The position numbers and the translations under genes were made by a program. Shown here in pieces: positions 58,641 to 64,000 of a DNA stretch of 64,000 nt. Origin of the DNA: Azohydromonas australica DSM 1124 (GTDB lineage Bacteria; Pseudomonadota; Gammaproteobacteria; Burkholderiales; Burkholderiaceae_C). The first letter of the stretch is position 1, and every line of letters starts with the position of its first letter. Below the pieces are notes generated by a model. The model was not told the DNA's origin, did not search any database, and saw only the letters and a program-made list of their open reading frames with translations. The DNA lies in assembly GCF_000430725.1 (NCBI RefSeq), contig NZ_KE387205.1:357454-421453 (forward strand), written 5' to 3'.

Positions 58641-60140
58641 TCAGCCCTTGAGCGAGAGCGTGAAATGCCCCTGCTGCGCCCACAGCGCGATTTCCTCGCG
58701 CAGCAGGTGCAGCGTGCGCGGGTCGGCCGGCACGCCCGCGGGCTCCCAGCGCAGCGCCAGGCGGCTGGCGCCTTGCGCGTCAATGCGCAGTTGCGGGCCG
58801 TCGGTGTCGCGCCGCGCGTGACAGCGGATGGCCGCCAGCCGCAGGCACAGCGCCTGGCGCGCGAAGGAGCGCCGCGCCATCGAGGCCTCCACCTTCTTCA
58901 GCCCGCCGCGCTGCGCCAGGATCAGCTCGGCGATGCGCCGCTGCTGGCTCTGCGAGAAGCCGGCCGCGTCCACGTGGCCCATCAGGTAGGCGCTGTGGCG
59001 GTGGAAGTCGTGGTGCGAAACGCAGCGCCCGATCTCGTGCAGCGCGCAGGCCCAGGCCAGCTCGCGGCGCTCGTCGGCGCCGGCGTCCGGGGCGATGTCG
59101 TGGTGCAGCGCCAGCGCGGCGTCGTGCACGCGCCGCGACTGCGTCAGGTCGCAGTGGAACTGCTGCTGCAGCGCGGCCACAGAGGCGTCGCGCAAGTCCG
59201 GCACCTCGCCGCCGGCGCTGCGTTGGCGTTCGTACAGGTCCACGATCACCCCTTGGCGCAACGCGCCCTTGGCGGGCGCGATTTCCTTGATGCCGAATTC
59301 GCGCATGAGCGCCGCCAGGATCGCCAGCCCGCCGGCGATCACGGGACGGCGGTCGTCGCGCAGGCCGCGCAGCTGCAGCCGGTCGATGTGCCCGGCATCG
59401 ACGCAGCGCTCGATGCACCAGTTCAGCGCCGAAGGCGTGATGCGCCCGTCGGTGATGCCGTGGTTCACCAGCAGCAGCGACACCGCGCCGGCCGTGCCGG
59501 AGGAGCCCAGCGCCTCCTGCCACAGGTGCGGCTCGAAGCTGGTCTCGGCCTCCTCGAACTCGGCCTGCGCCGCCACGCGCGCGGCCTCGAAAGCCTGGGG
59601 CGTGAGCTGCCCGTCGGCGAAGTAGCGCAGTGACAGCGACACGCTGCCGACCTGGAACGACTCCGCCTCGCCCGGCACCCGGCCGCAGCCCAGCACCAGC
59701 TCGGTGGAGCGCCCGCCGATGTCCACCACCAGCCGCGGCAGGACGGAGGGCTGCAGCTGCGCCACGCCGACGAAGATCAGCCGCGCCTCCTCGCGCCCGG
59801 AGATCACCTCCACCGGCGAGCCCAGCACCTCCGAGGCGCGCGCCAGGAACTCGTCGCGGTTGCGCGCCTCGCGCAGCGTCTGCGTCGCCACGGCGCGCAG
59901 GCCGCCCAGCTCGAAGCCCGAGAGCCGCTCGCGGAAGCGCCGCAGCGTCTGCAGCCCGCGCTCGGCCGCCTCTTCCTGCAGCAGGCCCTGGGCATCCAGC
60001 CCGGCGCCCAGCCGCACCACCTCCTTGACGCTGTCCAGGCGCTGGTAGCGCCCGCCCTTGAGCTGGCCGATCTCCAGTCGAAAGCTGTTGGACCCCATGT
60101 CGATGGCGGCCAGGGGGAGGGAAGTCGCGGCGTCGTTCAT
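58641..60140 (-). CDS. ppx: Exopolyphosphatase (Ppx/GppA family)
   Basis: The 499-residue protein begins with the ASKHA phosphate-binding motif AAIDMGSNSFRLEIGQ, followed by VISGREEARLIF and the second loop LVVDIGGRSTELVLG. A C-terminal HD-like helical domain (CALHEIGRCVSHHDFHRHSAY) completes the Ppx fold. It should release phosphate from the ends of polyphosphate and may also act on pppGpp. I start at MNDAATSLP (60140). The divergent neighbour is pstS, and a Pho-box-like repeat reading toward ppx lies about 130 bases upstream. Confidence 0.93.
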   Translation of the reverse strand: MNDAATSLPLAAIDMGSNSFRLEIGQLKGGRYQRLDSVKEVVRLGAGLDAQGLLQEEAAERGLQTLRRFRERLSGFELGGLRAVATQTLREARNRDEFLARASEVLGSPVEVISGREEARLIFVGVAQLQPSVLPRLVVDIGGRSTELVLGCGRVPGEAESFQVGSVSLSLRYFADGQLTPQAFEAARVAAQAEFEEAETSFEPHLWQEALGSSGTAGAVSLLLVNHGITDGRITPSALNWCIERCVDAGHIDRLQLRGLRDDRRPVIAGGLAILAALMREFGIKEIAPAKGALRQGVIVDLYERQRSAGGEVPDLRDASVAALQQQFHCDLTQSRRVHDAALALHHDIAPDAGADERRELAWACALHEIGRCVSHHDFHRHSAYLMGHVDAAGFSQSQQRRIAELILAQRGGLKKVEASMARRSFARQALCLRLAAIRCHARRDTDGPQLRIDAQGASRLALRWEPAGVPADPRTLHLLREEIALWAQQGHFTLSLKG

Positions 60141-60266
60141 GGGCGTGACGGGCAGGGGAGGAGTCTCAGGCGCGGGGCAGGCCGCATGCCATGCGGCCGG
60201 CCTCAGGAATGTTTGTACTTCTTGTCTTCCACGGCAGGGAAGCACCGCCAAGCCTAAGGCATGCGC

Positions 60267-60284
60267 GTGACGCCTCCATGACAT
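60267..60284 (-). promoter_or_regulatory. Pho box reading toward ppx
   Basis: On the minus strand the bases read ATGTCAT-GGAG-GCGTCAC. Both repeats carry GTCA at an exact 11-base period, and the first differs from CTGTCAT by one base. Confidence 0.5.
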
Positions 60285-60355
60285 GCACGGCCGTCACCCG
60301 CTGGGAGCGCGGCTGAGACGGCCCACGCGCCACGGCAGCGCGAAGCACGGCGCCG

Positions 60356-60373
60356 CTGTCACGGTTGTGACAC
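60356..60373 (+). promoter_or_regulatory. Pho-box-like/inverted repeat upstream of pstS
   Basis: CTGTCAC-GGTT-GTGACAC lies 47 bases before the pstS start. The first unit is a near-consensus Pho half-box. The second matches it less well as a direct repeat but is its exact inverted repeat (TGTCAC/GTGACA). It could be a PhoB site or a different dimer's operator. Confidence 0.45.
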
Positions 60374-60420
60374 ATGCCGCAACTAGGCTGCCGCCATTCG
60401 CTTTTCACCCAGGAGCCGTG

Positions 60421-61464
60421 ATGAAAAACCTTGCCTTCACCCTGCCGCTGCTGTCCGCAGCCCTGTTCGCCGCTACCACCGGCCACGCTGCCGCCCAGGA
60501 CGTCACCGGTGCGGGCGCTACCTTCCCGGCGCCGATCTATGCCAAGTGGGCCGAGGCCTACAACAAGGCCACCGGCGTGCGCGTGAACTACCAGTCCGTC
60601 GGCTCGGGCGCGGGCATCAAGCAGATCAAGGCCAAGACGGTGGACTTCGGCGCCTCCGACATGCCGCTCAAGGACGAGGAGCTGGCCGCCGAAGGGCTGC
60701 TGCAGTTCCCCACCGCTATCGGCGGCGTGGTGCCGGTGGTCAACGTCAAGGGCCTGCAGCCCGGCCAACTGAAGCTCACCGGCCAGGTGCTGGGCGACAT
60801 CTACCTGGGCAAGATCACCAAGTGGAACGACCCGGCGCTGGCCGCCATCAACCCCGGCGTGAGCCTGCCCGACGAGGCCATCGCCGTGGTGCGCCGCGCC
60901 GACGGCTCGGGCACGAGCTTCCTGTTCACCAATTACCTCTCCAAGGTCAACGCCGACTGGAAGGCCAAGGTGGGCGAGGGCACGGCGGTGAACTGGCCCA
61001 CGGGCGCGGGCGGCAAGGGCAACGAGGGCGTCGCCGCCTTCGTGCAGCGCCTGCCGGGCGCCATCGGCTACGTCGAGTACGCCTACGTCAAGCAAAACAA
61101 GATGACGTACGCGCTGCTGAAGAACCAGGCCGGCAACTTCGTGGCGCCGGACGACTTGAACTTCAAGGCCGCCGCCGCCGGTGCCGACTGGAACAAGACC
61201 TTCTACCAGGTGCTCACCGAGCAGCCCGGCAAGGACGCCTGGCCCCTGACCGGCGCGACCTACATCCTCATGCACAAGTCGCCCGAGAAGCCGGCCAACG
61301 CCGCCGCGGCGCTGAAGTTCTTCGACTGGGCCTACGCCAACGGTGACGCCATGGCCACCGAGTTGGAGTACGTGGCGCTGCCCGCCTCCCTGAAGGCCCT
61401 GGTGCGCAAGCAGTGGGCGACCATCAAGAGCGCTGACGGCAAGGCGCTGGCCGCCGCCAACTGA
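60421..61464 (+). CDS. pstS: Phosphate ABC transporter substrate-binding protein
   Basis: The 347-residue protein has a signal peptide (MKNLAFTLPLLSAALFAATT, cut after AAAQ). It shows the PstS phosphate-binding segments GAGATFPAPIYAKWAEAY, SVGSGAGIKQI, DFGASDMPL and RRADGSGTSFLFTNYL. It captures phosphate in the periplasm for PstCAB. Genes pstC, pstA and pstB follow on the same strand. A strong hairpin just after the stop codon may keep pstS mRNA in excess. Confidence 0.97.
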   Translation: MKNLAFTLPLLSAALFAATTGHAAAQDVTGAGATFPAPIYAKWAEAYNKATGVRVNYQSVGSGAGIKQIKAKTVDFGASDMPLKDEELAAEGLLQFPTAIGGVVPVVNVKGLQPGQLKLTGQVLGDIYLGKITKWNDPALAAINPGVSLPDEAIAVVRRADGSGTSFLFTNYLSKVNADWKAKVGEGTAVNWPTGAGGKGNEGVAAFVQRLPGAIGYVEYAYVKQNKMTYALLKNQAGNFVAPDDLNFKAAAAGADWNKTFYQVLTEQPGKDAWPLTGATYILMHKSPEKPANAAAALKFFDWAYANGDAMATELEYVALPASLKALVRKQWATIKSADGKALAAAN

Positions 61465-61502
61465 CGCGGGCCCGGCTGCCGCCCAGCGGCGGCAGCCGCG
61501 TC
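61463..61502 (+). terminator. pstS-pstC intergenic hairpin (attenuator or mRNA stabiliser)
   Basis: An inner stem GGCTGCCGCC/GGCGGCAGCC (61474-61483 and 61488-61497) with a CAGC loop is extended by outer GACGC/GCGTC arms. It begins at the pstS stop codon. No T-run follows, so partial termination or 3'-end protection of the pstS transcript is more likely than a full stop. Confidence 0.55.
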
Positions 61503-61622
61503 CTCGCCCGACATCCCCGCGGCTATCGCCGCAGCAGCCCCCAACACCACCGACACCCTGGTTCCGAACGGGACGGCCGCGGCCACGCGGGCCGTTGCCG
61601 TCGCACCGTTCCCGGGAGGCCC

Positions 61623-62648
61623 ATGAGCACGCCCTTGACCACGACGGGAAGCATGCACGACCTTGGCACCCGCGCGCGCACCGCGCCGAAGTCCTCGCCG
61701 CCGTCACAGCCCCGCTTCTCCCCCTGGCCCGACCGCCTCTTCTCCGCCGCCGCGCACGCCGCCGCGGCGCTGGTACTGACGCTGCTGGTGGGCATCATCG
61801 TTTCGCTGCTGCTGGGCGCCCGGCCGGCCATCGAGGCCTACGGCCTGGGCTTCCTCTGGAACAGCGAGTGGGACCCGGTCCAGGAGCGCTTCGGCGGCCT
61901 GGTGATGATCTGGGGAACGCTGGCCAGCTCGGCCATCGCGCTGCTCATCGCCGTGCCCGTGAGCTTCGGCATCGCGGTGTTCCTCACCGAGCTGGCGCCG
62001 GGCTGGCTCAAGCGCCCGCTGGGCACCGCGGTCGAGCTGCTGGCGGCCGTGCCTTCCATCGTCTACGGCATGTGGGGCCTGCTGGTGTTCGGCCCGCTGC
62101 TCGCGCGCTACGTGCAGCAGCCGCTGCAGGCGGTCTTCGGCGACGTGCCGGGGCTGGGCCAGCTGTTCCAGGGCCCGCCCGTCGGGCTGGGGCTGCTGTC
62201 GGCCGGGATCATCCTGGCCATCATGATCATTCCCTTCATCGCCTCGGTGATGCGCGACGTGTTCGAGGTCACGCCGCCGATGCTCAAGGAGTCCGCCTAC
62301 GGCCTGGGCTCCACGACCTGGGAAGTCGTCTCCAAGGTGGTGCTGCCCTACACCCGCACCGGCGTGGTGGGCGGGATCATGCTCGGCCTGGGCCGCGCCA
62401 TCGGCGAGACCATGGCCGTCACCTTCGTCATCGGCAACATGAACCAGCTCGGCTCGCTGTCGCTGTTCGAGCCGGCCAACAGCATCACCTCGGCGCTGGC
62501 CAACGAGTTCGCCGAGGCGGGCGAGGGCCTGCACCAGGCCTCGCTGATCTACCTGGGCCTGGTGCTGTTCTTCATCACCTTCGTGGTGCTGGTGCTGTCG
62601 CGGCTGCTGCTGGTGCGCCTGCAGAAAAATGAAGGAGCGCGCACGTGA
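61623..62648 (+). CDS. pstC: Phosphate ABC transporter permease PstC
   Basis: The 341-residue protein has a cytoplasmic N-terminal extension of about 40 residues, then six membrane helices. The permease EAA loop with the ATPase contact is seen in LKESAYGLGSTTWEVVSKVVLPYTRTGVVGGIMLGLGRAIGETMA (key part LGRAIGETMA). LTELAPGWLKRPLGTAVELLAAVPSIVYG is another typical PstC segment. It forms the inner-membrane channel with PstA. Its stop overlaps the pstA GTG start by four bases. Confidence 0.96.
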   Translation: MSTPLTTTGSMHDLGTRARTAPKSSPPSQPRFSPWPDRLFSAAAHAAAALVLTLLVGIIVSLLLGARPAIEAYGLGFLWNSEWDPVQERFGGLVMIWGTLASSAIALLIAVPVSFGIAVFLTELAPGWLKRPLGTAVELLAAVPSIVYGMWGLLVFGPLLARYVQQPLQAVFGDVPGLGQLFQGPPVGLGLLSAGIILAIMIIPFIASVMRDVFEVTPPMLKESAYGLGSTTWEVVSKVVLPYTRTGVVGGIMLGLGRAIGETMAVTFVIGNMNQLGSLSLFEPANSITSALANEFAEAGEGLHQASLIYLGLVLFFITFVVLVLSRLLLVRLQKNEGART

Positions 62649-63529
62649 ACGCCGCCATCGCTTCGAACCACAACGCCCCGCAGGACCGGCGCCTGGCCCG
62701 GCACCGCGCGCGCAAGCGCACCAACGCCATCGCGCTGGCCCTGGCCTTGGCGGCCATGGCCTTCGGCGTGTTCTGGCTGATCTGGATCCTGTGGGAGACG
62801 CTGCGCCTGGGCTTGCCCGCACTATCGCTGCAGGTGTTCACCGAGATGACGCCCGCACCGCAGTCCGAGAGCGGCGGCCTGACCAACGCCATCTTCGGCT
62901 CGTTCCTGATGGTCGGCCTGGCCACGCTCATCGGCACGCCCATCGGCGTGATGGCCGGCATCTACCTCGCCGAGTACGGGCGCAAGGGCTGGCTGGGCGC
63001 CTCGACGCGCTTCATCAACGACATCCTGCTGTCGGCCCCGTCCATCGTCATCGGCCTGTTCATCTACTCGGCCGTGGTGGCGCACACCAAGGGCTTCTCG
63101 GGTTGGGCCGGCGTGCTGGCGCTGACACTCATCGTCATTCCCATCGTCGTGCGCACCACCGAGAACATGCTCGCGCTGGTGCCCAACGCGCTGCGCGAGG
63201 CCGCCTACGCGCTGGGCACGCCGAAGTGGAAGGTCATCGGCGCCGTCACGCTCAAGGCCGCGCGCTCCGGCGTGGCCACCGGCGTGCTGCTGGCGCTGGC
63301 CCGCGTCTCGGGCGAGACCGCGCCGCTGCTCTTCACCGCGCTCTCCAACCAGTTCTGGAACGCCGACCTCTCGCAGCCGCTGGCGAGCCTGCCCGTGACG
63401 ATCTTCAAGTTCGCCATGAGCCCCTACGAGAACTGGCAGCAGCTGGCCTGGGCCGGCGTCTTCCTCATCACGCTGGGCGTGCTCGCGCTCAACATCGCCG
63501 CGCGCGTGCTGCTGCGGCAAAAGCACTGA
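62645..63529 (+). CDS. pstA: Phosphate ABC transporter permease PstA
   Basis: The 294-residue protein has six membrane helices and the PstA pattern: GIYLAEYGRKGWLGASTRFINDILLSAPSIVIGLFIY, VVRTTENMLALVPNALREAAYALGTPKWKVI (EAA loop) and LALARVSGETAPLLFTAL. Translation starts at GTG (62645) inside the end of pstC (GTGA overlap), so the two permeases are made in equal amounts. Confidence 0.96.
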   Translation: MNAAIASNHNAPQDRRLARHRARKRTNAIALALALAAMAFGVFWLIWILWETLRLGLPALSLQVFTEMTPAPQSESGGLTNAIFGSFLMVGLATLIGTPIGVMAGIYLAEYGRKGWLGASTRFINDILLSAPSIVIGLFIYSAVVAHTKGFSGWAGVLALTLIVIPIVVRTTENMLALVPNALREAAYALGTPKWKVIGAVTLKAARSGVATGVLLALARVSGETAPLLFTALSNQFWNADLSQPLASLPVTIFKFAMSPYENWQQLAWAGVFLITLGVLALNIAARVLLRQKH

Positions 63530-63540
63530 GACTCATCGAC

Positions 63541-64000
<460 letters not shown>

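Overview
The window looks like a piece of chromosome from a GC-rich betaproteobacterium, most probably a Burkholderiales member of the Comamonadaceae type (Variovorax, Acidovorax, Ramlibacter or a relative). This is inferred from very strong G/C third positions, a PHA-granule protein, Bug-family (TctC) solute receptors, a GbpR-like LysR regulator, an acoXABC operon under AcoR, and a dispersed palindromic repeat built on CGTCATTCCCGCG. No rRNA, tRNA, CRISPR array, phage or transposase gene was seen. All assignments come from reading motifs, not from a database search.

Layout. 1-0.9 kb: tail of a cytochrome c and a convergent Crp/Fnr regulator. 1.05-8.5 kb: acetoin catabolism, with acoXABC plus a lipoate-protein ligase transcribed leftwards from an exact sigma-54 promoter, and the activator gene acoR facing away. 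8.7-11.3 kb: a LuxR-type response regulator and a hybrid histidine kinase. 11.3-14.5 kb: two secreted proteins of unknown role (a barrel-like lipoprotein and a HAF-repeat protein) separated by a less GC-rich gap. 14.8-20.5 kb: PPK2, a TauE-type exporter, LysR, a TonB receptor and Lrp. 20.6-25.8 kb: diaminopropionate ammonia-lyase with an overlapping M20 amidohydrolase, LysR, a Gdx/SugE exporter, a glycine-zipper protein and a VOC protein. 26-31.4 kb: a sugar-acid module (FAH-family enzyme, IlvD/Edd dehydratase, TRAP receptor, divergent LysR). 31.4-33.2 kb: PhoD. 33.3 kb: a GNAT remnant. 33.5-38.1 kb: a compact chemosensory-like cassette (membrane CheA-like kinase, one-TM MCP-like protein, CheX-like protein, CheY) with a PilZ protein upstream. 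38.2-47.8 kb: glycerophosphodiester phosphodiesterase, phytase-like lipoprotein, alcohol dehydrogenase, MCP, histidine phosphatase plus CYTH-CHAD protein, PHA-granule protein. 47.8-48.2 kb: repeat cluster. 48.2-56.4 kb: four-carbon acid-sugar catabolism (pdxA2 operon and divergent deoR-kinase). 56.4-57.5 kb: less GC-rich patch with a VOC gene. 57.5-64 kb: CorA-type transporter, exopolyphosphatase and pstSCAB (pstB cut by the window edge).

How the parts work together. The strongest theme is phosphate. Transport (PstSCAB), polyphosphate making and breaking (PPK2, Ppx, CYTH-CHAD) and secreted phosphoesterases (PhoD, GDPD, phytase-like lipoprotein) all lie here. Upstream of several of them I find 7-bp GTCA-containing direct repeats with a 4-bp spacer (11-bp period), the geometry of a PhoB box; the clearest are at 42324-42341 and 45186-45203. 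A second theme is uptake and oxidation of small organic acids and sugar acids using orphan periplasmic receptors. The candidate for an undescribed system is the 33537-37561 cassette, in which a CheA-type histidine kinase is itself a membrane sensor and no CheW is encoded.
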